This document shows, in pieces, positions 13,674-22,900 of a DNA stretch of 55,024 nt (position 1 is the first letter of the stretch; every line of letters starts with the position of its first letter). Below the pieces are notes generated by a model. That model did not search any database and was not told the origin of the DNA. It saw nothing but the letters and a program-made list of their open reading frames with translations. The DNA lies in the IMG/VR virus record IMGVR_UViG_3300031920_000406, positions 1 to 55,024 of that record. One strand, given 5' to 3'. The stretch is from a virus. Made by a program: the position numbers and the translations under genes.

Positions 13674-14216
13674 TAGCTCTCGCGCCGCTTTTCGTTCTGA
13701 CAATGTTTCTATCCATGTTTTCTTCGCGTTTCTGACTACGCCATGTAGTCCGTTCTTTAGCGCGATTTCTTCTAACGACATCAGTGCTTTCCAGTCGCCC
13801 TCATCGAATTGTGAAGGATTCATTTCTACGTGGAATATTGTTTTTCGTCCTGACCACACTATTGGTTTTTTGAAGCGTATTGCCGATTCATAACGGTGCC
13901 ACCATCGTCCAACCTGGCCCCAACCATCATCATTGACTAGATTGCACTCTACCATGATTACCGCTCCTACAAGCGCCCTTTTAGGGTATTCTATCGCACG
14001 TCCCATTCGTCCTATAACCTTTTGTGAAAGATATTGTTCCGCTTCTATTCTACCCTGCACATGTTCTAATGCACTTTTCCATTTTGTGTCCTCTCTTTGA
14101 CTAGCGTGAATTAATAATACTCCACGATAGTTTGATTTCCATGTCCGATTCTCTATTTTCTTTCTACCCCCGACCACGAACTCCGCCCAGGGTTGACGTA
14201 TTGATATTGCTACCAT
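13641..14216 (-). CDS. ASCH domain protein
   Basis: 191 residues. ISIRQPWAEFVVGGRKKIENRTWKSNYRG at the front, then LLIHAS and ALVGAVIMVEC, is a clear ASCH signature (PUA-like fold; binds RNA or modified bases, some act as deaminases or readers). It closes the leftward recombination operon. Precise role unknown. Confidence 0.8.
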   Translation of the reverse strand: MVAISIRQPWAEFVVGGRKKIENRTWKSNYRGVLLIHASQREDTKWKSALEHVQGRIEAEQYLSQKVIGRMGRAIEYPKRALVGAVIMVECNLVNDDGWGQVGRWWHRYESAIRFKKPIVWSGRKTIFHVEMNPSQFDEGDWKALMSLEEIALKNGLHGVVRNAKKTWIETLSERKAARELLQKEKNYIKN

Positions 14217-14357
14217 GTTATATTATCTTCTCTTTCTTATATGTTTGTAGAGAGAAATTTTTAAATTGTCTCTATACTCTTGTTGCTCATAACCCTAGAG
14301 ACTTTCTATTATAAGCAATTGCCTTTTTGTCCCTTTATTCGATTTCGTCCTTCTCAA

Positions 14358-14621
14358 TTATCTTAATCGCAGTTCATTTACCGATCTGTTATTGGCACAT
14401 ACTATATTTAGCCCTACAATACGCAATTTTCGACGCTCCACAGTTTCTTCTTTCCCAGTGTCCAAAAACTGCACTTGTACCCACTCTCCTTTCTTGTCTC
14501 CAACTATTTTACACGTACGTTTCTTTAGATTCTTCTCTTTCTTACTATTTCCCGTACAATATCGGTACAGACTCACTTTTATGATCCTTTCTACCTGAAC
14601 AATCCTTTGCACAGAGCACAT
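14358..14621 (-). CDS. Small basic protein, SH3-like
   Basis: 87 residues. KRTCKIVGDKKGEWVQVQFLDTGKEETVERRKLRIV reads as a small beta-barrel, as in nucleic-acid-binding proteins. RBS GAGAAAATG weak; the start may be a few codons away. About 140 bases before 14216 hold no gene I can see. Confidence 0.5.
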   Translation of the reverse strand: MCSVQRIVQVERIIKVSLYRYCTGNSKKEKNLKKRTCKIVGDKKGEWVQVQFLDTGKEETVERRKLRIVGLNIVCANNRSVNELRLR

Positions 14622-14641
14622 CGCATCATTTTCTCTGGACC

Positions 14642-14902
14642 CTACTCATCCTCCTCTCCCTTCCCTCCCCATCTATTCCTTTTTTTTCCACTGCTTCGCT
14701 TCTCTCTTCCTTTGTAAATCCATAATCCATTTTTGATATATGTTCCTATCTTTTGGCCTGACATTTGAAACATCCACGCTGCCGGCATCATTACCTTTCT
14801 TCCTGTGATTACACAGTCTCCCTGCAGAGCAGCTTCTTCTATCTTTCCTATTTCTCGAATTCTACGACCATGTTTTACAGGACCCTTGATTACATGACTC
14901 AT
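14642..14902 (-). CDS. Small basic hypothetical protein
   Basis: 86 residues with a Lys/Arg/Gly-rich tail. No motif recognised. In line with neighbours of the same strand. Confidence 0.45.
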   Translation of the reverse strand: MSHVIKGPVKHGRRIREIGKIEEAALQGDCVITGRKVMMPAAWMFQMSGQKIGTYIKNGLWIYKGREKRSSGKKRNRWGGKGEEDE

Positions 14903-14956
14903 TCTATTCTATGCCTTTCCTAATTCAATTCTATACTATCTTTTCGCAACATTCAA

Positions 14957-15502
14957 TCATACTTTTCGCTCCGGAAACTTTCTATTGTGTAAATCTTTTA
15001 AGAATTTCCATATTTTCTCATCGTCATCTTCATTCACCACCAGGTGTGGAACTTTTGTTGTTTCGTATAGGACGCTTTTAATTTTCTGTCCCTTGTCTCC
15101 TTTAGCCCTCTGTTTCCCCTTGTTGATTTTGTGTTTTGTTTCCATAGCCCAGTCGATGCCCAATATATCATAATGCCCCGCCAGTCCTTTGTTGATTCGA
15201 TTTACACAAACTGCCAATACTGCCTCACCGCATATCGGACAGATTGCTCGCGCCGGTGCATGTTTGTGACCGAAACGTCCAGTGCACGTTGGGTAGAACT
15301 TATTTCCGCAAAAGTATTCTATATGCACACATGGCAAATCCAGCGCGTGAGCTACTTCTATTATACCCGACATGAATTTCTTTTCATGACTTGTACGGTT
15401 GTGCTTTTTCTCTACAAGCTCCCGATATTCCTCAATCGACACCATATTACTGTCTCTACAAAACATGGATTGTTGCACACCATTCTTATTTACCCTCGAC
15501 AT
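14957..15502 (-). CDS. VRR-NUC-like PD-(D/E)XK nuclease
   Basis: 181 residues. GHYDILGIDWAMETKHKINKGKQR carries the D...ExK core of this nuclease superfamily (Asp of YDIL, then Glu-Thr-Lys); VPHLVVNEDDDEKI matches the C-terminal end of VRR-NUC domains. A Cys4-like cluster (FCGNKFYPTC, CPICGEAVLAVC) precedes it. Likely a DNA junction or structure-specific nuclease in the recombination module. Confidence 0.6.
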   Translation of the reverse strand: MSRVNKNGVQQSMFCRDSNMVSIEEYRELVEKKHNRTSHEKKFMSGIIEVAHALDLPCVHIEYFCGNKFYPTCTGRFGHKHAPARAICPICGEAVLAVCVNRINKGLAGHYDILGIDWAMETKHKINKGKQRAKGDKGQKIKSVLYETTKVPHLVVNEDDDEKIWKFLKDLHNRKFPERKV

Positions 15503-15809
15503 TTTTCCTCCAATCCTTTACCTTCACCGTCCAGGTTTGCAGCTTTTTCTCCCACCTTGCCTTTTCACTGCATATCCACGACCGTTGTCCTTTCCACTTC
15601 CATAGCTTATTTCCCGGTGGACCCCGCAGACGAAATCTATCATCCTTTATGAGTCGTTGAAACTCTATTTCACGCCACCCAATCCCTGTCCATCGCTCTG
15701 CAATTCTCTCACTCTTTTCCTCTTTACCATGAGACATTAAATTCATCACCATTAACCCATTTCTACCATAATTCTTAATGCATCTTTTCTTTTTTTCTTT
15801 CGTTTCCAT
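15486..15809 (-). CDS. Basic, Trp-rich hypothetical protein
   Basis: 107 residues rich in Lys, Arg and Trp, overlapping the nuclease by 17 bases. Possibly nucleic-acid binding. No family recognised. Confidence 0.5.
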   Translation of the reverse strand: METKEKKKRCIKNYGRNGLMVMNLMSHGKEEKSERIAERWTGIGWREIEFQRLIKDDRFRLRGPPGNKLWKWKGQRSWICSEKARWEKKLQTWTVKVKDWRKNVEGK

Positions 15810-15811
15810 TT

Positions 15812-16114
15812 TTAAACAAATCCTTTTCCAATATCCCTAAAACTTCCGAACTCGATCTCAATCGCCAACTTTGCCGCTGGTACCGTGTTTGACAGTATTG
15901 CTTTTGGTCGATAATCCGGGAACCGTTTAGCGATGCAGCTTAAAACCTCCATTGATGCCACAATCACTTTGATAGGTTCATCTACGTAAAACAGAATGTG
16001 CAATAAACCTCCTCTTGGACAGCTTCTGATTTCTTGCAGTTCTTGTTCCAGCAGTTCCTCGACACCTCTTAATTTCCCTTTTGCTCCTTCTTGGTATGGT
16101 ACTCTAATTTTCAT
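15812..16114 (-). CDS. Hypothetical protein, 100 residues
   Basis: Alpha/beta pattern (LLHILFYVDEPIKVIVASMEVL). Overlaps 16104-16382 by 11 bases. No family recognised. Confidence 0.5.
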   Translation of the reverse strand: MKIRVPYQEGAKGKLRGVEELLEQELQEIRSCPRGGLLHILFYVDEPIKVIVASMEVLSCIAKRFPDYRPKAILSNTVPAAKLAIEIEFGSFRDIGKGFV

Positions 16115-16382
16115 CAGCCCCTCCTATCGCTACTCGCCATAGACATATTTTGTTTTCTAATAGTTTTACGAGCAGCGCATCCAGCGTTCCTCCTGGCAGA
16201 TTGTTTGCCAACATTTTATATAACTTACTTGCCTCTTCTTTATACATCTCTTGGTAACCTTTTGGCCAGCTCCTTTCTTTACCCCCTATTGGTAGATCTT
16301 TGTTAATCAAAATCTTTACTTCCGAACCCTCTTCTGTTTCATCAATTTCTGCTTTATATAGTTCGCACACTTCAACCCCCAT
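16104..16382 (-). CDS. Hypothetical protein, 92 residues
   Basis: RBS GAAGGGAAG. Acidic front, helical back half (MYKEEASKLYKMLANNLPGGTLDALLVKLLENK). Unknown function. Confidence 0.5.
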   Translation of the reverse strand: MGVEVCELYKAEIDETEEGSEVKILINKDLPIGGKERSWPKGYQEMYKEEASKLYKMLANNLPGGTLDALLVKLLENKICLWRVAIGGADEN

Positions 16383-16397
16383 ATTATCTTCCCTTCT

Positions 16398-16934
16398 TTA
16401 AAAACTCATTTCGTCTTCTACGCTTGCCTCCATATTTATTGCCGCATTATCTGTATTCCTCTCTGGCCCAATAACCTCACCCTCTTGTCTTTTGAACCTT
16501 CTTTCTTCTCCGCCCATTACCTCGTTGATCATTGGTTGCACCTCTGATACCAGTTTATCCATTTCTCCTGTTTCCATGCCTTTCATTCCCCCCGGGCGGT
16601 TGAAAAATGCGATTCGCCAGCGTTCCTCTCCCTCCCACTCCTCTATCTCGCATACAATCTCACACTTTTTTCCTACCAGGATCGGTTCGTTAAAATCTGT
16701 GATTGCATGCCCTTTCCAGTCGAACGCTTCTTGTAGTGTTATCACTGTTTGTTTAACACATTTATAGGTTAGCCACAGATTTCCAACAACTGTCATTTCC
16801 CACTTTTCTTCTGGTTTTTCTATATCGTATGCTGTTCGAACTCGGATGAACACGCAAGGACTTCCGGTTTTTGCCCGCCGAAGGCTATTTCCTGTTACTA
16901 CCGCAGCGAATGTTGTTTGTTTTCTATTTTCCAT
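16398..16934 (-). CDS. Possible single-strand DNA-binding protein
   Basis: 178 residues directly downstream of RecT. A beta-rich front (FAAVVTGNSLRRAKTGSPCVFIRVRTAYD; KCEIVCEIEEWEGEERWRIAFF) and a disordered acidic tail (ASVEDEMSF) fit an OB-fold SSB-like or DUF669-type protein, often found here in phages. This is inferred from position and shape, not from a diagnostic motif. RBS GAGG. Confidence 0.45.
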   Translation of the reverse strand: MENRKQTTFAAVVTGNSLRRAKTGSPCVFIRVRTAYDIEKPEEKWEMTVVGNLWLTYKCVKQTVITLQEAFDWKGHAITDFNEPILVGKKCEIVCEIEEWEGEERWRIAFFNRPGGMKGMETGEMDKLVSEVQPMINEVMGGEERRFKRQEGEVIGPERNTDNAAINMEASVEDEMSF

Positions 16935-16962
16935 ACTTTGCCTCTTCTCCCCTGTTACTCGA

Positions 16963-17829
16963 TTATAAGCCAGTTTTTTCTTGATTCACTTGAAAATTTG
17001 CCGGGTCGAACGCATCGATTACTTTGAAATCTGCCTCGACCGCTCGCCCCACCTCCGCTGATTTAGGAACGAATTTTTGTAGCTTCCTGATTGCTGTTTT
17101 ACACCCCATCGCCAGATATTCTGTTGTCCACGGGCTATCTTTTGGATTCGACTTGTATGATGAAGAATACTCATCCCGGATCCGATCAACCTCTGCCTTT
17201 GGCATATACACAAATCGATATGCCTTCTCAATCATCTTCGCATATGCATAGAACCCTCGCACCATTCCCGCTTCCCCCACTTCCAATGGGCGATGTATCA
17301 TTTTTTCCTCTGTTCCATATTCACATATAAACACATCATTTTCATATACTACCGCAGCATACACGGATAATACTTTCGGGTTGTTGTACATTAACTCAAT
17401 ATAGCCTTGAAATCCGATGATTAATTGAGCTTCTGTCCGTTGAGTTTTGTTATTTTTAAACGGAATTAGAAAACACTGTTGCAGGGGTGTATTAATTTCC
17501 AACCCTAATGCTGATGCCTCTAGGCATCCTCCTACTACCGAGGGAAGCCAGCACGTCATTAACTCAGGCGTACGTTTGCATGCTGCAATTGCTACACGCA
17601 TCACCCGTTCTGGCGACAAATGTTTTGGAACTACCATTGCAAAATCTTGTTTGTGCCGCTCCATGAACTCCAAAAACATTTCGCTCCCCTGTTTTTTATT
17701 GCTTACAGGTAGATTTTCTTTTACTTCTGTTTTCTTTTGGAGTTTCTCCAACAGTTCTTTTCTTTCTTCTACTTCTTTGTGTTTTGTTTTTTGATCCATG
17801 CTCGGTTGGCCTTGCGGTGTTAACGTCAT
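16963..17829 (-). CDS. recT: RecT family single-strand annealing protein
   Basis: 288 residues. The RecT core is clear: a front helix block (ERVMRVAIAACKRTPEL), GGCLEASALGLEIN, then QLIIGFQGYIELMYN and YLAMGCKTAIRKL. The protein binds single-stranded DNA and anneals complementary strands made by the partner exonuclease. Its ATG overlaps the exonuclease stop (TAATG) after AAGGAGG, so the two are translated together. Confidence 0.93.
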   Translation of the reverse strand: MTLTPQGQPSMDQKTKHKEVEERKELLEKLQKKTEVKENLPVSNKKQGSEMFLEFMERHKQDFAMVVPKHLSPERVMRVAIAACKRTPELMTCWLPSVVGGCLEASALGLEINTPLQQCFLIPFKNNKTQRTEAQLIIGFQGYIELMYNNPKVLSVYAAVVYENDVFICEYGTEEKMIHRPLEVGEAGMVRGFYAYAKMIEKAYRFVYMPKAEVDRIRDEYSSSYKSNPKDSPWTTEYLAMGCKTAIRKLQKFVPKSAEVGRAVEADFKVIDAFDPANFQVNQEKTGL

Positions 17830-18899
17830 TAGAATTCCTCCTTATGTTTGTTTGATGTTTTTAATTCTTTATACATAGGATAGATTGCTTCAGATGCTAC
17901 ACAAAATTTTTTGTGCAAATCCGGGTATCCCTTTTGGAATTTTTTACTATTGAATCTTAGACTACTCCGCCTTACTCGCGTTACTTTAAACTGGTCTGTA
18001 AGACCCCACTTAGCATTTTGAAGTTGAGCCAGTACTTGTGAGTCAATTGCCGCCTTCTGCCCCTTAGCAGTTTTTATTGTTCTCTCAAGTTCACCTCTAC
18101 GTTCTATTACCTTGTTTAGATTATTGTCCAGCATGATTGTATTTTCTTCAATATCTGGATAGAGTAATTTCATACTATCCAGCGTTCGAGGATTATCATC
18201 CGGGTCCGGCGCTCGATCTTTTAACACATTCTCAGTCCAAAACCTTTTGCCTAATCTGAGCAGATTTTTGAATATCTCTGGGTTAAGCCGACAAATTCTT
18301 GGTTTTACAAAATCCTGTCCAGATACCAGCACTGCAAACTGCCCCCATTGCAAGCTTGTGATTCCGAGCTGCCATTGTAACTGTGTGTAGTACATATCCG
18401 GTATCTCATCCCCTTCCCACGCTTTTGCCCATCCCGTTGTTTTAACCTCCAGCGATCCATTTCCAAGTGCTAAAAGATGCTGGTGTACCGGACCTCGATT
18501 TTTATCCAATCCCGCTCCATTTTTTACAATTAACCGGTCCAGGTTTACCAGTGCAAATTCGTGTGTTGGATGTTGCAGCATTGCATTGATGCGCTGCACT
18601 CGCACCCCTTCCGTTACGCCATATTCCTTTGCCACAGGATCTTCCAGTATTTTTCCCCATCGCATCTTTTTATTTTCAGGGACCCTTAACCTTCCCGTTT
18701 TTTCCAGGAATACATCGATAGCCGATTTGAACGGATTCACCCCTGCTATAGCTGAGATATCCGATCCACCTATCCCTTTTCGTCGCGCTTCGAGCCACGC
18801 TTCGTGTGTTTCTTCTTTCTTCATTTCTGGGTCTTCACTATAATTGAACACCCGATTTGCTTTAATCCCTGTTGTTTTGTGCCAGGCAGTTAATTTCAT
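17829..18899 (-). CDS. YqaJ-type viral recombination exonuclease
   Basis: 356 residues. WLEARRKGIGGSDISAIAGVNPF is the family signature; RWGKILEDPVAKEYG, LVNLDRLIV and GSLEVKTTGW supply the catalytic acidic and Lys residues (D...ExK) of the lambda-exonuclease fold, and YYTQLQWQL follows. Degrades one strand of duplex DNA so that RecT can act. RBS GAAGAGG. Confidence 0.92.
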   Translation of the reverse strand: MKLTAWHKTTGIKANRVFNYSEDPEMKKEETHEAWLEARRKGIGGSDISAIAGVNPFKSAIDVFLEKTGRLRVPENKKMRWGKILEDPVAKEYGVTEGVRVQRINAMLQHPTHEFALVNLDRLIVKNGAGLDKNRGPVHQHLLALGNGSLEVKTTGWAKAWEGDEIPDMYYTQLQWQLGITSLQWGQFAVLVSGQDFVKPRICRLNPEIFKNLLRLGKRFWTENVLKDRAPDPDDNPRTLDSMKLLYPDIEENTIMLDNNLNKVIERRGELERTIKTAKGQKAAIDSQVLAQLQNAKWGLTDQFKVTRVRRSSLRFNSKKFQKGYPDLHKKFCVASEAIYPMYKELKTSNKHKEEF

Positions 18900-18931
18900 A
18901 TCTACCTCTTCTTTCAGATTACTAATTTATT

Positions 18932-19213
18932 TTATCGTTTTCTAATATTCCAGCCTCGCAAAAGTTTATTCAGTCCACCCCGGAACCCTCCGTTGTATGC
19001 CTCGGGTTCTTTTACCAGATCAATTCCTGATTTGTATAATCGTATGTACTTCCGATCAAACCACATCGGTAGACTTTCCTTTATTTGCAGTTCAACGGCT
19101 AAAATCTTCTTTTCACAGATCTCATATTGCAGGATCGGTAGAGCATATCCCTCTAATCGTGGGTATAATGGATGTAAGACCTCTCCAAATTGGTATTGAT
19201 GATACCATGCCAT
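18932..19213 (-). CDS. Hypothetical protein, 93 residues
   Basis: First gene of the leftward recombination operon after the terminator at 19264-19300. RBS AAAAGGTGG. No family recognised. Confidence 0.5.
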   Translation of the reverse strand: MAWYHQYQFGEVLHPLYPRLEGYALPILQYEICEKKILAVELQIKESLPMWFDRKYIRLYKSGIDLVKEPEAYNGGFRGGLNKLLRGWNIRKR

Positions 19214-19263
19214 TATATATTACCACCTTTTTTAATTAGCATTTTTATTCTCTTCCTTTTCTT

Positions 19264-19300
19264 ATAAAAAAAGCGCCAGCCGTGGAATTGGCGGGCGCTT
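19264..19300 (-). terminator. Rho-independent terminator
   Basis: An 11-bp stem (19271-19281 with 19290-19300, one mismatch) followed on the minus strand by a run of seven U. It would stop transcription from the small-gene operon 19376-24543 before the recombination genes. Confidence 0.85.
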
Positions 19301-19375
19301 CGGGAATTGAGAGATAGAAAAACACAACCGGTATGGAGAATCTTTTTGTTCTGATTACTTACTTAATATATGTTT

Positions 19376-19576
19376 TTAGCCTTCCGGATGGGAACTGATT
19401 TCTTTTTCAAGCATCATATGCGTGCTACCAATTATCCTATCGTTAAACCAGAATACCCTATTACCCCGCACATCATCCGTAAAGCATTCTTTTAATCGAT
19501 GCTTCTTTCCCACTGGTGCTATTTTCCCATATTTTCTTTTTGCTTCTTCTATTAGTTTGTGTTCCACGTCTGTCAT
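19376..19576 (-). CDS. Small protein, paralogue of 11740-11952
   Basis: 66 residues. KLIEEAKRKYGKIAPV, a Cys, then VFWFND and STHMMLE align with the plus-strand copy 7.6 kb away. Last gene before the terminator. Function unknown. Confidence 0.65.
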   Translation of the reverse strand: MTDVEHKLIEEAKRKYGKIAPVGKKHRLKECFTDDVRGNRVFWFNDRIIGSTHMMLEKEISSHPEG

Positions 19577-19580
19577 CTTT

Positions 19581-19850
19581 TCACTCTATTTTTTTGAGGA
19601 ATCGCCGGAATTTATTGCGAAGCTCTTTTACTACCCGCGTGATAAACCGCCGGCTTACCCCTTGGTGTTTCGCGATCTCCACTATAGTATACCCAGAGAC
19701 AAGCATTTGAGACACGATCAACTCGCGGATGTCTAAATTATACTCTATGAAGCGTTCGAAGTCAATATCATACAATAACTTATCTTCAAGCCGGCATTCA
19801 TCAACTTGGCCAACGCGCCTGATCCGTCTTACGGATCCTTCCACGACCAT
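19581..19850 (-). CDS. Helix-turn-helix protein, sigma region 4-like
   Basis: 89 residues. The C-terminal half ISQ/VSQMLVSGYTIVEIAKHQGVSRRFITRVVKELRNKF is a typical trihelical HTH. May regulate phage transcription or act like a small sigma or Trp-repressor-type protein; not decided by sequence. Confidence 0.6.
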   Translation of the reverse strand: MVVEGSVRRIRRVGQVDECRLEDKLLYDIDFERFIEYNLDIRELIVSQMLVSGYTIVEIAKHQGVSRRFITRVVKELRNKFRRFLKKIE

Positions 19851-20161
19851 TATACATCACCACACTTAACAACGCCCCGAACTAAATCTATAATCACTCT
19901 TGTTTCACTCTGTTTTTGCCATCCTACTGTAAGAGCATACATCGTAGCAAGTTTTACCATTTGACTTTCCATTAGTACTCGAACTTTCTCATCATGTTCT
20001 CTACCTTTTCCCCGGTTCCAGCTTTCACTCCCAATCGAGACCTCGTAGCTTGCCCCTGGTTGTTTTCCCCACTTATCACTTATCACTTTGGGTGTAATTC
20101 TCGCCCGCCACTGCCCTGTTTTTGTAATAAATAGATTTACGTGTGCATCTTCTTTCGGCAT
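19850..20161 (-). CDS. Hypothetical protein, 103 residues
   Basis: Start chosen at the ATG after AAAGGAG, which also avoids overlap with the upstream gene. Beta-rich front (HVNLFITKTGQWRARITPKVISDKWG). No family recognised. Confidence 0.55.
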   Translation of the reverse strand: MPKEDAHVNLFITKTGQWRARITPKVISDKWGKQPGASYEVSIGSESWNRGKGREHDEKVRVLMESQMVKLATMYALTVGWQKQSETRVIIDLVRGVVKCGDV

Positions 20162-20162
20162 T

Positions 20163-20453
20163 CTATTTCTCCTTTCCTGGTCTTTGTTTTTTTTCAATTG
20201 ATACCTTACACTTGATTGTTTTGGGGTTATTACATAATAATTTATTTTCTTTAAAAAGCTTAAGTTTCAAAGCTTCAATAAGTTGTTCTTGCGCAGCAGA
20301 ATAGGAAAGAAGATCATATCGATTTTGCCGTGCGGAATAAAGCCGGCCATTGAGATGAGCAAGCACGCTATGCAACTGATCGATGTACCGGTCTTTTTTA
20401 TGATGCAGCTCGATAAGCTGATGAGGTGTATAGTTTGATATATCAACTGGCAT
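20163..20453 (-). CDS. Helical hypothetical protein
   Basis: 96 residues, mostly helical with a basic tail; no clear RBS. Ends just before 19850-20161 begins. Confidence 0.5.
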   Translation of the reverse strand: MPVDISNYTPHQLIELHHKKDRYIDQLHSVLAHLNGRLYSARQNRYDLLSYSAAQEQLIEALKLKLFKENKLLCNNPKTIKCKVSIEKKQRPGKEK

Positions 20454-20563
20454 AAATTAATAAATCCTATGTAATAGATTTGTTTAGTTTCTTATTAGTA
20501 AATGTATTTATTGTTGATGTAAATAGGAATTGGATATTATAATTATTTTAAAATAAAATCTCC

Positions 20564-20833
20564 TTAAAAAAGTGACGTTTGTTCACACGTATTAGGTTTA
20601 GGAACGTTGAATCTGGTGTTATCAAAAACATGCAATATTTTTAAAACATTATCAGGGTCAGGATAAATATCTTTACGAGCCGTTTTAACCCAGGTACCAT
20701 AAACACTAATTGCAGAATTGATTTTGTCGATCTGTTCAATGGCCGGACGGGAATCATCAAGCGTTAATTTTAGATTGCCTCCCATTCCGACGAAAGGACC
20801 AGTCATAACTGTTACTTTTATTTCTATATCCAT
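20564..20833 (-). CDS. Hypothetical protein
   Basis: 89 residues from the first ATG. Pattern IEIKVTVMTGPFVGMGGNLKLTLDD then a helix; alpha/beta fold. Unknown function. Confidence 0.5.
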   Translation of the reverse strand: MDIEIKVTVMTGPFVGMGGNLKLTLDDSRPAIEQIDKINSAISVYGTWVKTARKDIYPDPDNVLKILHVFDNTRFNVPKPNTCEQTSLF

Positions 20834-20869
20834 AATGTTCAAAAAATGACAATTTAAGTTTTTTGGAAG

Positions 20870-21193
20870 TTATAAAGCTGCATATTCCTGCTCTAATTTT
20901 TTAAGTTCATTTTGGTAAACAGTAGCGATTGAATTTCTAAAAACGGTTATTAGCGTATTGAGCTGATCTTTTCCGCTTTCAGAGATTTCGCCGCAATACC
21001 CAGGTGAGTTATTTGATTTTATATTTATATCAACATTGTTCTGTCGATTAGTGAAACTGATTTTTTTAAAAGTACAATCTTCCAACGCATGCCCCTCAAG
21101 AAAAGATTTTTCTGTAAGTTTATCAATTCGACGATACACCGTTTGCATTTTCTCTTGTAAACCCTTTGCCTGTTCCAGTTTTTCATCATTCAT
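20870..21193 (-). CDS. Coiled-coil hypothetical protein
   Basis: 107 residues with helical heptads at both ends (KLEQAKGLQEKMQTVYRRIDKL; YQNELKKLEQEYAAL). RBS AAGGAT. Unknown function. About 190 AT-rich bases upstream to 21380 hold no gene I can support. Confidence 0.5.
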   Translation of the reverse strand: MNDEKLEQAKGLQEKMQTVYRRIDKLTEKSFLEGHALEDCTFKKISFTNRQNNVDINIKSNNSPGYCGEISESGKDQLNTLITVFRNSIATVYQNELKKLEQEYAAL

Positions 21194-21379
21194 ATAAAGT
21201 TTAAATCCTTTTTTAAAAAGTGGATTGTTTTTGGTTATTTCTCATTGTTTTCAATCAACAATTTGGCAACTTATTCTTTTAAAAACACTTGTTTACAATT
21301 TGCGATATAGGATACATATTAATTTTGTTTCCTGTTTTCCTTTAGAGAACACAACCTTGTTCAAAAACATTATAAATAG

Positions 21380-21643
21380 TTAGGTAACAATTGTTGCAAG
21401 ATCAACCTCATGTAAAAAGTCTTTATAATTACCACAACCAGCTTTTTCTTTAGAAGTACATTCTTCAGGATGATTCATTCTACCATGTAATTTGCAAAAT
21501 TGCACAAGTCTAGGATATGAATCGTCAATAACCGGACGATCCCAGCAAACCTTTGTTTCACCCAGCGAAATAAGATGTTTTTTTGCATTGAAATTATCAC
21601 TATAATCCAAATGCTCACAAGCGGTAAATCGTATAGTTTCCAT
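21380..21643 (-). CDS. Cys-rich hypothetical protein
   Basis: 87 residues from the ATG after AAGGAT. Cys at CEHLDYSDN, KVCWDRP, VQFCKLHG, EECTSKEKAGCGNY could bind metal. Unknown function. Confidence 0.5.
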   Translation of the reverse strand: METIRFTACEHLDYSDNFNAKKHLISLGETKVCWDRPVIDDSYPRLVQFCKLHGRMNHPEECTSKEKAGCGNYKDFLHEVDLATIVT

Positions 21644-21672
21644 ATTAATATCCTTGAAGTTAAGGAGAAAAA

Positions 21673-21996
21673 TCAGCATCGAGCCTTATTAAAAACAGTT
21701 TCTGACCATTCTTTCAAATCATCAATTGACATCAAAACTGCACAACCTTTAGAAGGAACAGTTTCCCAAAAATCATTAAAAGATACATATTTCGGATTTG
21801 ATTTTTTATCTCTATGGCCAGAACTATTTGATGAATTATTCAATGAGGGTCGATTATTCCATTGTTCGAGAGGTACAAAAATACCACAAATAGGACAATC
21901 TGGATTTACACAACATGCATAAGGTATGCCAAAAACCGAGGAAAAGTCAGAGAATTTATCACAAAAAGGACATAGTAAAACATTTAAATCAGACAT
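21673..21996 (-). CDS. Lar-like zinc-ribbon protein
   Basis: 107 residues. LCPFCDK, then CCVNPDCPICG and EQWNNRP follow the Lar pattern, as in 3295-3534, with a longer Ser/Asn linker and helical tail. Anti-restriction role inferred from family only. Confidence 0.6.
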   Translation of the reverse strand: MSDLNVLLCPFCDKFSDFSSVFGIPYACCVNPDCPICGIFVPLEQWNNRPSLNNSSNSSGHRDKKSNPKYVSFNDFWETVPSKGCAVLMSIDDLKEWSETVFNKARC

Positions 21997-22055
21997 ATCA
22001 AATTTCCTTTGATGTAAAGTTTCTAAAGATATTTATAGAAATATTAACCGTTAAG

Positions 22056-22547
22056 TCATAAATGAACCGGTTGTTTAATAAGAATGATATTTTCTTCCCC
22101 ACAATACGTAACAACAAAAGAGATAGCCAAATCGACGAGTTTGTGATAGTTATCAAGAGAAATGCAACTAGACGGATTGATTTTAGTTATTGGTTGCATT
22201 AAGCGAAGGAAATCAATTTCAGCAAGGCGCTCTTCATGGAGAGCAACAAGAAGCGGGCAAAGATCAGGATTTTCAATAAAGAGGCCCGCAAGCTCAGCTT
22301 CTTCAGCGCAACGTTTGTAGTAGAAAGATGCATTTGTAGTTGAAAGATGATAAGAGAGATCAGGATCAGTAATAATATCACCGAAGGTATCGCTTTTACA
22401 AAAGCGCACCGAAACAGGTTTCATTTCAAGAAGTATTTTCTTTTTGTATGCAACAACAATGGGACGAACACTAGCGGTCCAAGATTTGGCTATCAACAAT
22501 TTTTGGCAGGATTTGATAATACTAGAGGTGGGTTTTATGTTTCTCAT
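22056..22547 (-). CDS. Hypothetical protein, 163 residues
   Basis: Largest protein of the leftward small-gene operon. Helical; includes YHLSTTNASFYYKRCAEEAELAGLF. No family recognised. Confidence 0.5.
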   Translation of the reverse strand: MRNIKPTSSIIKSCQKLLIAKSWTASVRPIVVAYKKKILLEMKPVSVRFCKSDTFGDIITDPDLSYHLSTTNASFYYKRCAEEAELAGLFIENPDLCPLLVALHEERLAEIDFLRLMQPITKINPSSCISLDNYHKLVDLAISFVVTYCGEENIILIKQPVHL

Positions 22548-22606
22548 AGAGTAAACCTTTCCGGGAAGCCTGAAGGCCTTCCTTGTACATAATATAATTT
22601 ATGCGA

Positions 22607-22831
22607 TCACTTAAAGCTAGTTTTTTTGCATAAAGCAAACGCTGCGGCGCTATGGCATTTTTTACAATAGAAAATCAAACCTTCGTCAAACAATTCTTTT
22701 GCATATTCGATCTCTTTGCCTCTCAACCACCAGCCGGACGTGCCGCTGCCAACGATCGATACTAATAAAATTTCTTTACTGCTTTTTGTTTTTGGAGAGA
22801 GAGTGTCTCTCCAAACATGATTGCAGCTCAT
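22607..22831 (-). CDS. Small Cys/His protein
   Basis: 74 residues. CNHVW at the front and CKKCHSAAAFALCKK near the end may form a zinc site. Preceded by TTAACAGGAGGT, the leader motif shared by this operon. Confidence 0.55.
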   Translation of the reverse strand: MSCNHVWRDTLSPKTKSSKEILLVSIVGSGTSGWWLRGKEIEYAKELFDEGLIFYCKKCHSAAAFALCKKTSFK

Positions 22832-22900
22832 TTTTCACCTCCTGTTAATGTGATTGTTCTAATAAGTGCAGACACAACCAGAAGACTGGGTTTCTTTTTT

